64,000 nt of DNA from Burkholderia cepacia (GTDB taxonomy: Bacteria > Pseudomonadota > Gammaproteobacteria > Burkholderiales > Burkholderiaceae), in contig NZ_LDWR01000021.1 in NCBI RefSeq assembly GCF_001039005.1, positions 62,001-126,000 of the forward strand. Direction: 5' to 3'. Of this stretch, positions 52,639 to 62,657 are shown piece after piece (positions within the stretch are counted from its first letter, which is position 1; each line of letters begins with the position of its first letter). A program made the translations under genes and the position numbers. Below the pieces are notes generated by a model. That model searched no databases. It was not told where the DNA came from and saw only the letters and a list, made by a program, of their open reading frames with translations.

Positions 52639-53841
52639 ATGCCCCTCGCCCTGCTTGCGCTGACCCTCAGCGCCTTTGCCATCGGCACCACCGAGTTCGT
52701 GATCGTCGGGCTGATTCCGACGATCGGCGCCGACCTCGGCGTCGGCCTGCCGTCGGCCGGCCTGCTCGTCAGCCTGTACGCGCTGAGCGTCGCCATCGGC
52801 GCGCCGCTCCTCACCGCGCTCACCGGCCGCGTGCCGCGCAAGACGCTGCTCGCCGCGCTGATGGCGCTGTTCACCGTCGGCAACCTCGTCGCGTGGCAAG
52901 CGCCCGGCTACGAATCGCTGGTCGTCGCGCGCATCCTCACCGGCCTCGCGCACGGCGTGTTCTTCTCCGTCGGCTCGATCATCGCGACCACGCTGGTGCC
53001 GAAGGACAAGGCGGCCAGCGCGATCGCGACGATGTTCAGCGGGATGACCGTCGCGTTCGTCGCCGGCATTCCGCTCGGCACCTTCATCGGCCAGCACTTC
53101 GGCTGGCGCGCGACGTTCCTGATCGTCGCGCTGTTCGGCCTCGTCGCGTTCGTCGGCGCGGTCATTTTCGTGCCGCGCGGGCTGCCGCAAACGCCACCGG
53201 CGCCGCTCGCCCGCCAGCTCCGCGTGCTCGCGCAGCCGCGCCTGCTGCTCGTCTATGCGATGACGGCCGTCGGCTACGGCGGCTCGCTGATCGCATTCAC
53301 GTACATGGCGCCGCTGCTCGAACGGATCGCCGGCTTCACGCCGTCGCAAGTCAGCCTCGTGCTCGTCGGTTATGGCGTGTCGGTTGCGTTCGGCAACGTG
53401 TGGGGCGGCAAGCTCGCGGATGCCGTCGGCCCCGTGAAGGCGCTCAAACGGATCTTCCTGCTGCTCGCGATTGTGCTGCTCGCGCTGACCTTCACGATCC
53501 ACGTCAAATGGCTCGCAGTGCTGACGATGCTTGCGTGGGGCGCGGTCGCATTCGGCAACGTGCCGGGGCTGCAGGTGTACGTGGTCAAGCAAGCACGCCA
53601 CTTCGCGCCCGACGCCACCGACGTCGCGTCGGGCTTCAACATCGCCGCGTTCAACCTCGGCGTTGCCGGCGGCTCGTCGCTCGGCGGCCTGATCGTCGCG
53701 AACGTCGGCCTCGGCCACACGCCGTGGATCGCCGCCGTCGTCACGCTCGGCGCGTTCGCGCTCACGGCACTGAGCGGCCGTCTCGACCGTCACCACGGGC
53801 TGCCAGCACGCACGGCCGAACCCGTCGAACTCGCCCATTGA
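52639..53841 (+). CDS. MFS transporter, AraJ/YdhP-type
   Basis: A 400-residue 12-segment transporter of the drug/sugar efflux branch: LTLSAFAIGTTEFVIVGLIPTIGADLGVGLPSAGLLVSLYALSVAIGAPLLTALTGRVPRK and ARILTGLAHGVFFSVGSIIATTLV. It likely exports a toxic or signalling compound. First gene of a set including a MoaF-like protein and an LLM oxidoreductase, divergent from the LysR gene. Confidence 0.9.
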   Translation: MPLALLALTLSAFAIGTTEFVIVGLIPTIGADLGVGLPSAGLLVSLYALSVAIGAPLLTALTGRVPRKTLLAALMALFTVGNLVAWQAPGYESLVVARILTGLAHGVFFSVGSIIATTLVPKDKAASAIATMFSGMTVAFVAGIPLGTFIGQHFGWRATFLIVALFGLVAFVGAVIFVPRGLPQTPPAPLARQLRVLAQPRLLLVYAMTAVGYGGSLIAFTYMAPLLERIAGFTPSQVSLVLVGYGVSVAFGNVWGGKLADAVGPVKALKRIFLLLAIVLLALTFTIHVKWLAVLTMLAWGAVAFGNVPGLQVYVVKQARHFAPDATDVASGFNIAAFNLGVAGGSSLGGLIVANVGLGHTPWIAAVVTLGAFALTALSGRLDRHHGLPARTAEPVELAH

Positions 53842-53870
53842 ACGCTACCCACTTGCAGGAGCTCACCGGC

Positions 53871-54194
53871 ATGAACGCATCGACCCGACGTCCGCCGTTC
53901 GCGGGCAAGACATTCGAAGTTCGCTACGACGGCCTCACCGCGCTCAACGCGTATGACGAGGATGGCCGCCGCATGCGCTACGAGATCACCGAAGGCGCGT
54001 ACGCCGGCGCGAAAGGCGAAGTCGCGTGCACGTGGCAGCACGTCGCCGGCGAGACCTATGCGATCTCGTGGCAGGAAGCCGACCGCGCGACGGTCGTGCA
54101 CCTCGACGATTTCGCCGCCGGCACGTCGCGCGCGTTCTTCACCGCGTCGTCGCTCGATTTTCACCGGCTCGAAGGCAGCCTGCGCGCAGTCTGA
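53871..54194 (+). CDS. Small MoaF-like protein
   Basis: A 107-residue protein: FAGKTFEVRYDGLTALNAYDEDGRRMRYEITEGAYAGAKGEVACTWQHVAGETYAISWQE resembles the lipocalin-like MoaF domain (named from the molybdenum/amine regulon; a small-molecule-binding barrel). I chose the ATG at 53871 with AGGAG upstream. It is 29 bases after the MFS stop and 13 before the next gene, so in one operon with both. Confidence 0.7.
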   Translation: MNASTRRPPFAGKTFEVRYDGLTALNAYDEDGRRMRYEITEGAYAGAKGEVACTWQHVAGETYAISWQEADRATVVHLDDFAAGTSRAFFTASSLDFHRLEGSLRAV

Positions 54195-54207
54195 ACGGAG
54201 CCCGACC

Positions 54208-55158
54208 ATGCCCACTTCACTCGACACACTCGCCGACGGCGGCTTCAGCGTCGGCATCGAACTGCCGCTCGACAACGACTGGTCGCCGGCCGGCGACGCG
54301 AAGCGTCAGCGTGACGGCCGCCGCCCCGGCGTGCCCGACCTGGAAATCCGCGCGGAGCTCGCGCAGCTGGCCGATACGCTCGGTTTCCGCGCACTCTGGG
54401 TGCGCGACGTACCGGTGTACGACCCGTCGTTCGGCGACGCCGCGCAGGTGTACGAAACGTTCTCGTATCTCGGCTACCTCGCCGGCATCACGCGCAACAT
54501 CCTGCTCGGCACGGCGGCCGTCGTGCTGCCGCTGCGCGAGCCGCTGCTGACGCTGAAATCGGTCGCGACGATCCAGGAACTGAGCGGTGGGCGCCTGCTG
54601 CTCGGCGTCGCGAGCGGCGACCGGCCCGTCGAATATCCGCTGTTCGGCCGCGATTTCGCGTCGCGCGGCGCGAACTTCCGCGACCAGGTCGCGTTGCTGC
54701 GCGACGGCGCGCGCGCTCACCTGCCGCCCGGCCTCGACGTGCTGCCCGTCGCCCGGTCGCCGGTGCCGCTATTCGTCGCGGGCCTCGCGCAGCAGACGCC
54801 CGCATGGATCGGCGCACACATGGACGGCTGCCTCGCGTATCCGGGCACGCCGGCCGACCACGCGCAGCGCGCCGCGAACTGGCGCGCCGTGGCCGGCGGC
54901 AAGCCGTACGTGAGCTTCATCCACCTCGACCTCGCGGACGACCCGCACGAGCCGTTGCAGCGGCACCGCTTCGGCGCCCGCGCGGGACGCCTCGCGCTGG
55001 CGGAAGAACTCGCGGCGATGCGCGACGCGGGCGTGCGGCACATCGGCCTGCATTTCCGCCGCAACCGTCGCCCGCTCGACGAGACGATGGCCGAGATCGC
55101 AGCGGACGTGCTGCCGGCATTCCATCCGAACGCGAACGTGCAAGCACGCTCGGCATGA
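54208..55158 (+). CDS. Luciferase-like (LLM class) flavin oxidoreductase
   Basis: A 316-residue FMN-dependent oxidoreductase of the bacterial luciferase fold: FSVGIELPLDNDW at the start, LADTLGFRALWVRDVPVYDPSFGDAAQVYETFSYLGYLAGITRNILLGTAAVVLPLREPLLTLKSVATIQELSGGRLLLGVASGD. It probably oxidises a small organic substrate with reduced flavin. Preceded by CGGAG; operonic with the MoaF-like and MFS genes. Confidence 0.88.
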   Translation: MPTSLDTLADGGFSVGIELPLDNDWSPAGDAKRQRDGRRPGVPDLEIRAELAQLADTLGFRALWVRDVPVYDPSFGDAAQVYETFSYLGYLAGITRNILLGTAAVVLPLREPLLTLKSVATIQELSGGRLLLGVASGDRPVEYPLFGRDFASRGANFRDQVALLRDGARAHLPPGLDVLPVARSPVPLFVAGLAQQTPAWIGAHMDGCLAYPGTPADHAQRAANWRAVAGGKPYVSFIHLDLADDPHEPLQRHRFGARAGRLALAEELAAMRDAGVRHIGLHFRRNRRPLDETMAEIAADVLPAFHPNANVQARSA

Positions 55159-55200
55159 AGCCGGCATCGGCCCGCAGCGGGTCCGCGTCACGATCGATAT

Positions 55201-55215
55201 TTGATTTCAGATCAA
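55201..55215. promoter_or_regulatory. 15-bp palindrome, candidate LysR operator (reductase operon)
   Basis: TTGAT-TTCAG-ATCAA, the exact reverse complement of 52540-52554, about 94 bases upstream of the aldo/keto reductase gene. Confidence 0.75.
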
Positions 55216-55308
55216 ATATTTTTGACCTCTAACGGCGTTTATCTCATCAGTCTGAAGCGCCAGAATGACTCACATACCGCAACCGCCCCCCTCTCCCAGG
55301 AGCACACG

Positions 55309-56115
55309 ATGAGCAAGATTCCCGCATTCGGCCTCGGCACTTTCCGCCTGCAAGGCCAGGTCGTCATCGACTCGGTCCACGACGGCCTCGACGTCGGCTA
55401 CCGCGCGATCGACACCGCGCAGATCTACGGCAACGAGGCCGAAGTCGGCGCAGCGATCGCCGCGTCGGGCGTACGCCGCGACGACCTGTTCCTGACCACC
55501 AAGATCTGGGTCGACAACTACGCGCCGGACAAGCTCGTGCCGAGCCTCGAAGAGAGCCTGCGCAAGCTGCGCACCGATCATGTCGACCTGACGCTGATCC
55601 ACTGGCCGGCCCCGGACAACGGCGTCGCGCTCGACACGTTCATGACCGCGCTCGCCGACGCGAAGGCGAAGGGCCTCACGCGCCGGATCGGCATCTCGAA
55701 CTTCAACATCGAACTGACGAAGCAAGCGATCGCGGCCGTCGGCAAGGACGCGATCGCGACGAACCAGATCGAACTGAGCCCGTACCTGCAGAACCGCAAG
55801 CTCGTCGAGTTCCTGAACGGCGAAGGCATCCACGTGACGTCGTACATGACGCTCGCATACGGCAAGGTGCTCGGCGACCCGGTGATCGGCGCAATCGCGC
55901 AACGTCATGACGCGACGCCCGCGCAGGTCGCACTCGCGTGGGCGCTGGGGCTCGGCTATTCGGTGATTCCGTCGTCGACGAAGCGCGAGAACCTCGCGAG
56001 CAACCTGCTCGCGCAGACGCTGCGCCTGACCGACGAAGACATGGCGCAAATCGCCGCGCTCGAACGCAACGGCCGCGAAGTCGACCCGGCCGGCCTCGCG
56101 CCGACGTGGGACTGA
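55309..56115 (+). CDS. dkgB: Aldo/keto reductase, 2,5-diketo-D-gluconate/methylglyoxal reductase type
   Basis: A 268-residue TIM-barrel NADPH enzyme: [43 protein letters not shown] with the catalytic Asp and Tyr, [11 protein letters not shown] with the Lys, and LTLIHWPAP with the His. The cofactor end is [18 protein letters not shown]. Length and wording match DkgB, which reduces 2,5-diketogluconate and methylglyoxal. It begins a three-gene reductase operon (with an OYE and another aldo/keto reductase). Confidence 0.88.
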   Translation: MSKIPAFGLGTFRLQGQVVIDSVHDGLDVGYRAIDTAQIYGNEAEVGAAIAASGVRRDDLFLTTKIWVDNYAPDKLVPSLEESLRKLRTDHVDLTLIHWPAPDNGVALDTFMTALADAKAKGLTRRIGISNFNIELTKQAIAAVGKDAIATNQIELSPYLQNRKLVEFLNGEGIHVTSYMTLAYGKVLGDPVIGAIAQRHDATPAQVALAWALGLGYSVIPSSTKRENLASNLLAQTLRLTDEDMAQIAALERNGREVDPAGLAPTWD

Positions 56116-56185
56116 GCACGCCGCCCGCCATTCGACATTGGAACCGTCCGCGGCCAGCCGGCCGCGGCACCGACAGGATTTCATC

Positions 56186-57301
56186 ATGACCCAGGACCCG
56201 CTGTTTCAACCGCTTCGACTCGGCGCACTGACGCTGCCGAACCGCATCGTGATGCCGCCGATGACGCGCTCCCGCGCCACCCAGCCCGGCGATGAAGCCA
56301 ACGACCTGATGGCCGCGTATTACGCGCAACGCGCGAGCGCGGGCCTGATCGTCAGCGAAGGCACGTATATCGCGCCGCTCGGCAAGGGCTACGCATGGAC
56401 GCCCGGCATTCACACGCCGTCGCAGGTCGCCGGCTGGCGCAAGGTAACCGACGCCGTCCACGCCGCGCACGGCCGCATCTTCGCGCAGCTGTGGCACGTC
56501 GGCCGGCTGAGCCACACGAGCCTGCTCGGTGGCCGGCAACCCGTGTCGTCGTCGCCGATCCAGGCGAAGGGCGTGAACGTGTTCGTCGCCGGTGAAGACG
56601 GCAGCACGCCGGGCTTCGTACAGGCGTCCGAGCCGCGCGCGCTGACGATCGACGAAATCCGCGAGATCGTCGATCAGTACCGCGCCGCCGCGCGCAACGC
56701 GATCGAAGCCGGCTTCGACGGCGTCGAGCTGCAAGGCGCGAACGGCTATCTCGTGAACCAGTTCATCGACTCGAACGCGAACACGCGCACCGACGCGTAC
56801 GGCGGCTCGCTGGAAAACCGGCTGCGCTTCCTGCGCGAAGTCGCGCAGGCGCTGATCGAAGGCACCGGCGACGCATCGCGCGTCGGCGTCCGCCTCGCGC
56901 CGCTGACCACGCTGAACGGCTGCGTCGACGACGATCCGGAAACGACCTACCTCGCCGCCGCGACGCTGCTCGGCGAACTCGGCGTCGGCTACCTGCACAT
57001 CGCGGAAGCCGACTGGGACGACGCCCCGCTGATGCCGGTCGCATTCAAGCAGCAACTGCGCGCCGCGTACCCGGGCGTGCTGATCTACGCCGGCGCATAC
57101 ACCGCCGAGCGTGCGCGCGACGCGATCGCCGCCGGCTGGGCCGACCTCGTCGCATTCGGCCGCCCGTTCGTCGCGAACCCCGACCTGCCCGAGCGCCTGC
57201 GCACCGGGGCCGCGCTCACGCCGCACGACCGCAACACGCTGTTCGGCGGCGGTGCGTCAGGCCTGACCGACTATCCGACGCTCGCGCAAGCCGCGGCGTA
57301 A
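56186..57301 (+). CDS. Old yellow enzyme family alkene reductase (NemA-like)
   Basis: A 371-residue FMN-binding TIM-barrel: LFQPLRLGALTLPNRIVMPPMTRSRATQPGDEANDLMAAYYAQRASAGLIVSEGTYI, FAQLWHVGRLSHT, FDGVELQGANGYLVNQFIDSNANTRTDAYGGSLENRLRFL, and ADLVAFGRPFVANPDLPERL at the C-terminal FMN phosphate site. It reduces activated C=C bonds, N-ethylmaleimide or nitrate esters. Operonic with the two aldo/keto reductases, suggesting reactive-electrophile detoxification. Confidence 0.92.
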   Translation: MTQDPLFQPLRLGALTLPNRIVMPPMTRSRATQPGDEANDLMAAYYAQRASAGLIVSEGTYIAPLGKGYAWTPGIHTPSQVAGWRKVTDAVHAAHGRIFAQLWHVGRLSHTSLLGGRQPVSSSPIQAKGVNVFVAGEDGSTPGFVQASEPRALTIDEIREIVDQYRAAARNAIEAGFDGVELQGANGYLVNQFIDSNANTRTDAYGGSLENRLRFLREVAQALIEGTGDASRVGVRLAPLTTLNGCVDDDPETTYLAAATLLGELGVGYLHIAEADWDDAPLMPVAFKQQLRAAYPGVLIYAGAYTAERARDAIAAGWADLVAFGRPFVANPDLPERLRTGAALTPHDRNTLFGGGASGLTDYPTLAQAAA

Positions 57302-57321
57302 ACGACCCACAGGATTTCAAC

Positions 57322-58326
57322 ATGAGAATCACGCTCCCTTCCCGCCTGGGATTCGGCACCGCGCCGCTGGGCAACATGTATCGCGACATCCCGAACGAAG
57401 AAGCACTGGCCACGGTCGACGCGGCTTGGGAAAGCGGCATCCGCTACTTCGACGCCGCGCCGCTGTACGGCGCCGGCCTCGCCGAGCTGCGCCTAGGCGA
57501 AGCGCTCGCCGGCCGTCCGCGCGACGCCTATTCGCTCGGCACCAAGGTCGGCCGGCTCGTCCTCGACGAACACGAGGACGCGTCGCAACGCGATCTCGGC
57601 GAAAAGGGCGGCCTGTTCCGCCATGGCCTGCCGAACAAGATCGTCTACGACTACAGCGAGGACGGCACGCTGCGCTCGATCGACGCGAGCCTCACGCGGC
57701 TGCGCACCGACCGGCTCGACACCGTGTGGATCCACGATCCGGCGATCGACTTCCACGGCGAACGCTGGCTCGACGTGTTCGACGTCGCGATGTCGGGCGC
57801 GGCGAAGGCGCTCACGCGCCTGCGCGACGAGAAGGTCATCAAGGGCTGGGGCCTCGGCGTGAACCGCATCGAGCCGTGCGAGCTCGCGCTCGAACGCTCG
57901 GATCCCGACGGCTTCCTGCTGGCCGGCCGCTACACGCTGCTCGACCATGCGGGCGCGCTCGAACGACTGATGCCGGCAAGCGTCGCGCGCGGGCTCGGCA
58001 TCATCGTCGGCGGTCCGTACAACTCCGGCGTGCTCGCCGGCGGCACCCACTTCGAATACCAGCCGGCCACGCAGGACATGCTCGACCGCGTCGCACGCAT
58101 CCGGCAGGTCAGCGAACGTTTCGGCGTCGATGTGCGTGCGGTGGCGCTGCAGTTCTCGCTCGCGCATCCGGCCGTCGCGGCCGTGATCCCCGGCGCGAGC
58201 CGGCCCGATCGCATCGACGAGAACCTGCGGCTTGCCGCGGCGCCGATTCCGGCCGAACTGTGGGACGCGCTGAAGGCCGAGCGCCTGATCGCCGCACACG
58301 CGCCGACGCCGACCGGCGCGGCCTGA
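57322..58326 (+). CDS. Aldo/keto reductase, aldose/pyridoxal dehydrogenase type
   Basis: A 334-residue aldo/keto reductase: GFGTAPLGNMYRDIPNEEALATVDAAWESGIRYFDAAPLYGAGLAELRLGEAL, SLGTKVGRL, TVWIHDPAIDFHG and GWGLGVNRIEPC. These fit the L-fucose dehydrogenase/D-threo-aldose 1-dehydrogenase/pyridoxal dehydrogenase branch. It starts 20 bases after the OYE gene, third gene of that operon. Confidence 0.88.
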   Translation: MRITLPSRLGFGTAPLGNMYRDIPNEEALATVDAAWESGIRYFDAAPLYGAGLAELRLGEALAGRPRDAYSLGTKVGRLVLDEHEDASQRDLGEKGGLFRHGLPNKIVYDYSEDGTLRSIDASLTRLRTDRLDTVWIHDPAIDFHGERWLDVFDVAMSGAAKALTRLRDEKVIKGWGLGVNRIEPCELALERSDPDGFLLAGRYTLLDHAGALERLMPASVARGLGIIVGGPYNSGVLAGGTHFEYQPATQDMLDRVARIRQVSERFGVDVRAVALQFSLAHPAVAAVIPGASRPDRIDENLRLAAAPIPAELWDALKAERLIAAHAPTPTGAA

Positions 58327-58506
58327 GCGTCCTGAGCCGCTTGCACGCGACCGCCGCGGCGAGCGGCCGCGCGCATCGGTTCCATCGCGATCGCGGCGAC
58401 TATCGCCGCGATTGTCCTTTCCGAATTGCAGCCTGCGCAATCGGCGTCTAAGGTTTACGGGTTCGACGCCGCACGACCGTCCCCCGACCTGAAAGGATGC
58501 CCCGCC

Positions 58507-59025
58507 ATGCCAAGCCGCTCCCCGAAACGCGACATGCTGCTGGCCCTCGCGGCCGGCCTTTCCTTCGCGGCCTTCGCCGCGCCGACTTATGCGGACGACG
58601 CCGGCAATCTCGCGCCGCCCGAGCCGGCAACGCCGGTACTGTCGACCACCGCGACCGGCGTGCAGATCTACGCATGCGAATACGATGCCGAACACCGGCT
58701 CGCGTGGGCATTCCAGCGCCCGGAAGCGATGCTGTTCGACGGCAACGGCGCGCTCGTCATCCGGCACGGCGCGGGGCCGTCGTGGGAAGCGCTCGACGGC
58801 AGCCGCATTACCGGCAAGAAACTCGCGGAAGCGCCGAGCGCGCGCTCGGGCAGCGTTCCTCAGTTGCTGCTCGCCGCGACGCCCGCTGCAACGGGCACGC
58901 TGGCCGGCGTGCGCTTCGTGCAGCGGCTCGATACGTCGGGCGGCACGCCGCCGGCAGCAACCTGCACGACCGAGCATGCGGTCGGCCGTTTCCCGTACTT
59001 CGCGCGGTACGTGTTCCTGAAGTAA
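58507..59025 (+). CDS. Secreted DUF3455 protein
   Basis: A 172-residue protein with a signal peptide (~1-30, ending TYADD) and the DUF3455 pattern GVQIYACEYDAEHRLAWAFQRPEAMLFDGNGALVIRHGAGPSWEALDGSRITG. Members are small secreted proteins of unknown function, also common in fungi. Two Cys (about residues 55 and 155) could form a disulfide in the periplasm. It stands alone. Confidence 0.8.
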   Translation: MPSRSPKRDMLLALAAGLSFAAFAAPTYADDAGNLAPPEPATPVLSTTATGVQIYACEYDAEHRLAWAFQRPEAMLFDGNGALVIRHGAGPSWEALDGSRITGKKLAEAPSARSGSVPQLLLAATPAATGTLAGVRFVQRLDTSGGTPPAATCTTEHAVGRFPYFARYVFLK

Positions 59026-59156
59026 CGCGCGCGGCGTCCGAAGCAATGCGTGCCGTCCCGGCGCTTGCCGTCCCGCCTCCATTTATTCAGTTTTCCTATT
59101 TTTAGTGAATGGAAGCGTGACATCGTCGACACCATCGTTCCGGCTACAAAACGCGC

Positions 59157-59822
59157 TCAGCCGATCCGCATCGACAACTCGACATCGCCGCCGAACGGCA
59201 CCGACAGATAGCCGTTTTCCGGCGCGCGCACGTAAGCGAGGTAGTCGGGGCTGTATTCCGCGTTGTCGGCAACGACGAACGCGCCCGGCCTGAGCCGCGG
59301 TTCGACCCGCGCGAGAATCTCCGGATACAACGCCTTCGCGCCGTCGAGCAGCAGCAGGTCGACCGTTTCCGGAAGATCGGTCGCCAGCGTGCGCAGCGCA
59401 TCGCCCTCGCGAATCTCCACGAGATCGGCGAGCCCGGCCGCGGCCAGGTTCGCCCGCGCGCGCACGACCTTCGACGGCTCGAACTCGCTCGTGATCAACC
59501 GGCCACCGCCGTTGTCGCGCAGCGCGGCCGCGAGATGCAGCGTCGAAATGCCGAACGACGTGCCGAATTCGACGATCGCCCGCGCGCCGCCGCTGCGCGC
59601 GAGCATGTACAGCAGCGTGCCCGTCTCGCGCGACACGGCGAGCGGATAGTCCTTCAGGCGCGCATAGAAATCGGTGTAGTCGGTCTTGCTGCGCATCAGC
59701 CGCGCGTGCTCGTCGTGCGACAGGTCGGCAAAGTCCGGGTTCGTCGCGGGCGACGATGCGTCGGCTTCGTCGAACAGGCGCGCCAGCAGCGAAGCCAGCG
59801 GGTCGAGCGTCAGGGTAGTCAT
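59157..59822 (-). CDS. Class I SAM-dependent O-methyltransferase
   Basis: A 221-residue protein resembling the catechol/caffeoyl-CoA O-methyltransferase family. The SAM site is IVEFGTSFGISTLHLAAALRDNGGGRLITSEFEPSK and the metal/catalytic Asp region is VDLLLLDGAKALYPEILARVEPRLRPGAFVVADN. Divergent from a TetR gene 93 bases away, which likely controls it. Confidence 0.88.
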   Translation of the reverse strand: MTTLTLDPLASLLARLFDEADASSPATNPDFADLSHDEHARLMRSKTDYTDFYARLKDYPLAVSRETGTLLYMLARSGGARAIVEFGTSFGISTLHLAAALRDNGGGRLITSEFEPSKVVRARANLAAAGLADLVEIREGDALRTLATDLPETVDLLLLDGAKALYPEILARVEPRLRPGAFVVADNAEYSPDYLAYVRAPENGYLSVPFGGDVELSMRIG

Positions 59823-59915
59823 GCGTATCTCCGGTATCGGGTTGAGTGCGTCGTTGCACCCGACTAGAATATGACGAACTATTCAGGTTTTACTATTCGC
59901 ATTGGCAAACCGCTC

Positions 59916-60548
59916 ATGACCGACCGCCGAAACCCCCGGATCGCCACGCGCAAACAGCCTCGGCAGGCCCGCTCGACCCGTCTCGTCGAGGACGTGCTGC
60001 AGGCCGCTGTTCAGGTTTTGGCCAGCGAAGGCGCGCAGCGCTTCACGATGGCGCGGGTCGCCGAGCGGGCTGGCGTGAGCGTCGGCTCGCTGTATCAGTA
60101 CTTCCCGAACAAGGCATCCGTGCTGTTCCGGCTCCAGCACGACGAATGGCGGCAGACGGCCGAGATGCTGCGCGGCATGCTGGAGGACGCTCGACAAGCG
60201 CCGCCCGAGCGGCTGCGCACGGTCGTCCACGCGTTCATTCGTTCGGAATGCGACGAGGCGCGGATGCGCATCGCGCTCGACGACGCCGCGCCGCTCTATC
60301 GCGACGCGCCCGAGGCGCAGGAAATAAGGGCGGCGGGCACCGTCATCTTCCGTGCGTTCATGCGGGAGGCGCTGCCCGAAGTGCCCGACGCGACGCTCGC
60401 CGTCGCGTGCGACCTGATCACCACCACGCTTACCGCCGGCGGCAAGGCGTTTTCGGAACACGAGCGCACGCCGGCGGAAATCGACGCGTATTCGACGGCC
60501 ATGGCCGACATGTTCTGCGCATATCTCGAGCGTCTCGCGCACAATTGA
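59916..60548 (+). CDS. TetR family transcriptional regulator
   Basis: A 210-residue repressor-type protein: RKQPRQARSTRLVEDVLQAAVQVLASEGAQRFTMARVAERAGVSVGSLYQYFPNKASVLFRL, then an AcrR/RutR-like C-terminal domain. I prefer the ATG at 59916; an upstream ATG at 59871 overlaps what looks like promoter sequence (TAGAAT) and adds an atypical leader. Probably controls the divergent methyltransferase. Confidence 0.85.
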   Translation: MTDRRNPRIATRKQPRQARSTRLVEDVLQAAVQVLASEGAQRFTMARVAERAGVSVGSLYQYFPNKASVLFRLQHDEWRQTAEMLRGMLEDARQAPPERLRTVVHAFIRSECDEARMRIALDDAAPLYRDAPEAQEIRAAGTVIFRAFMREALPEVPDATLAVACDLITTTLTAGGKAFSEHERTPAEIDAYSTAMADMFCAYLERLAHN

Positions 60549-61077
60549 GGCCGGCGCGGGCCCGAGAACCGCGCACGCGCGACGGCGAGATCGTCCGAAT
60601 GCAGGTTGCCCGCACCGGAGAATCGCCGCATGCGCGGCCGTTTCCACCAGCCTCGACAGCCGCATCGAAGGCAGTTCGTAATATTTGATGACCCACCCGC
60701 ACCTGCCCTGCCCGCCGATCCCGCATTCGAATAATCGCCTTAACGGATTCCAACTAGGCGTATACACGCGTTTCGTCGCGACGGAGTCCCGTTTCACGCC
60801 GATATAAGCGCTGCGACATGCGCTGCATGCTTTTCGCCCAATGGGACGTGATGGGCGGTTCGCCTAACCTTCGCTACGGCAAAGCACACGTGACGGGGTC
60901 GACCACACCACGCGTCGTACGACGCGACACACTCGCGATCGTTTCGATGCGTGCATGACGACATGGATCACGCGTCATTCGTCCCCACGACGTTGCCGAC
61001 AATCCCAACTAGATTCGAGACACCCTGACGACGGTTCGCTACGGGCCGTTTCAGCATGCTGATAAAGGAGCAAGCTC
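60549..61077. other. 530-bp region without a gene
   Basis: No convincing coding or structured RNA. The last part carries the promoter and an AAAGGAG ribosome binding site seven bases before the permease start. Confidence 0.5.
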
Positions 61078-62466
61078 ATGAGTGATACCCCGGTGCAGCC
61101 GACGGTCGGCGTCGGCGCGGAAGAAACTGACTTTGGCACCAAGGGAGTCATCGACCGGTACTTCGGCATTTCGTCGCGCGGCAGCACGCAGCGCCGCGAG
61201 ATCGTTGCGGGCGTGACCACCTTCCTCGCGATGGTCTATTCCGTATTCGTCGTGCCCGGCATGTTCGGCAAGGCCGGCTTCGACACGAGCGCCGTGTTCG
61301 TCGCGGTCTGCCTCACCACCGCGTTCGGTTCGTTGTTGATGGGCCTGTGGGCGAAGCTGCCGATCGCGATCGGCTGCGCGATCTCGCTGACCGCGTTCAC
61401 CGCGTTCGGCCTCGTGCTCGGCAAGGGGCTGCATCCGACGGTCGCGCTCGGCGCCGTGTTCCTGATGGGTCTCGTGTTCACGGGCATCTCGGTCACCGGC
61501 GTGCGCTCGTGGATCCTGCGCAATCTGCCCGCGGGCGTCGCGCACGGCACGGGCATCGGCATCGGCCTGTTCCTGCTGCTGATCGCGTCGAACGACGTCG
61601 GCCTCGTGATCAAGAACCCGGGCGCCGGCCTGCCGGTCTCGCTCGGCCAGATCACCGCGTTCCCGGTCATCATGTCGGTCGTCGGCCTCGCCGCGATCTT
61701 CGGCCTCGAGAAGCGTCGCGTGCCGGGCGGCATCCTGCTCGTCGTGATCGCGATCTCGGTGTTCGGCCTCGTGTTCGATCCGACCGTGAAGTACCACGGC
61801 ATCTTCGCGCTGCCGTCGCTGAGCGCACCGGGCCATGCGTCGCTGATCGGCGCGATGGACATCAAGGGCGCGCTGTCGATGGCCGTGCTGCCGAGCGTGC
61901 TGGCGCTGGTGATGACCGCCGTGTTCGACGCGACCGGCACGATCCGCGCGGTTGCCGGACAAGCCGGCCAGCTCGACGAGAACGGCCGCATCATCAACGG
62001 CGGCCGCGCGCTGACCGCCGATTCGCTCAGCTCGATCTTTTCCGGTTTCCTCGGCGGCGCGCCGGCGGCGGCCTACATCGAGTCGAGCGTCGGCGTGGCC
62101 GCCGGCGCGAAGACGGGCCTCGCGGCAGCCGTGGTCGGCCTGCTGTTCCTCGTCGTGATGTTCTTCTCGCCGCTCGCGGGCCTCGTGCCGTCGTACGCCA
62201 CGGCCCCGGCACTGATGTACGTCGGCCTGCTGATGCTCAGCAGCGTGAGCAAACTGCACATGGACGACATGGTCGACGCGATGTCGGGCCTCGTGTGTGC
62301 CGTGTTCATCGTGCTGACCGCGAACATCGTGACGGGCATCATGCTCGGCTTCTCGACGCTCGTGATCGGCCGCATCGCCAGCGGCGAATTCCGCAAGCTC
62401 AACGTCGGTACCGTGCTCATCGCGGCCGTGCTCGTCACCTTCTATCTGGGCGGCTGGGCAATCTGA
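61078..62466 (+). CDS. NCS2 family (AzgA-like) purine permease
   Basis: A 462-residue inner-membrane protein with about 12-14 segments. The N-terminus ([45 protein letters not shown]) and the NCS2-type motif region [35 protein letters not shown] identify the AzgA/GhxP subgroup, which imports adenine, guanine or hypoxanthine with protons. A stand-alone gene with its own terminator. Confidence 0.93.
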   Translation: MSDTPVQPTVGVGAEETDFGTKGVIDRYFGISSRGSTQRREIVAGVTTFLAMVYSVFVVPGMFGKAGFDTSAVFVAVCLTTAFGSLLMGLWAKLPIAIGCAISLTAFTAFGLVLGKGLHPTVALGAVFLMGLVFTGISVTGVRSWILRNLPAGVAHGTGIGIGLFLLLIASNDVGLVIKNPGAGLPVSLGQITAFPVIMSVVGLAAIFGLEKRRVPGGILLVVIAISVFGLVFDPTVKYHGIFALPSLSAPGHASLIGAMDIKGALSMAVLPSVLALVMTAVFDATGTIRAVAGQAGQLDENGRIINGGRALTADSLSSIFSGFLGGAPAAAYIESSVGVAAGAKTGLAAAVVGLLFLVVMFFSPLAGLVPSYATAPALMYVGLLMLSSVSKLHMDDMVDAMSGLVCAVFIVLTANIVTGIMLGFSTLVIGRIASGEFRKLNVGTVLIAAVLVTFYLGGWAI

Positions 62467-62552
62467 CCGCGGGTCATGCGCGACGTCGCCTGCAGAAGGG
62501 CGGCGCGCATCGGGACGACAACGTCTCCTCCACCATCATCGTTGATGGTCTC

Positions 62553-62587
62553 CAAGCCTGGGAACGCGAGTTTCCAGGCTTTTTTTG
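62553..62587 (+). terminator. Rho-independent terminator of the purine permease gene
   Basis: AAGCCTGGGAA-CGCGAG-TTTCCAGGCTT followed by TTTTT, about 90 bases after the stop. Confidence 0.9.
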
Positions 62588-62657
62588 TTGATGCGGAAGT
62601 GGCGCGACGCGAATCCGTGCCCGGTGCTACGATCGCGTTTTGCCTTCAGGAGCCGCC

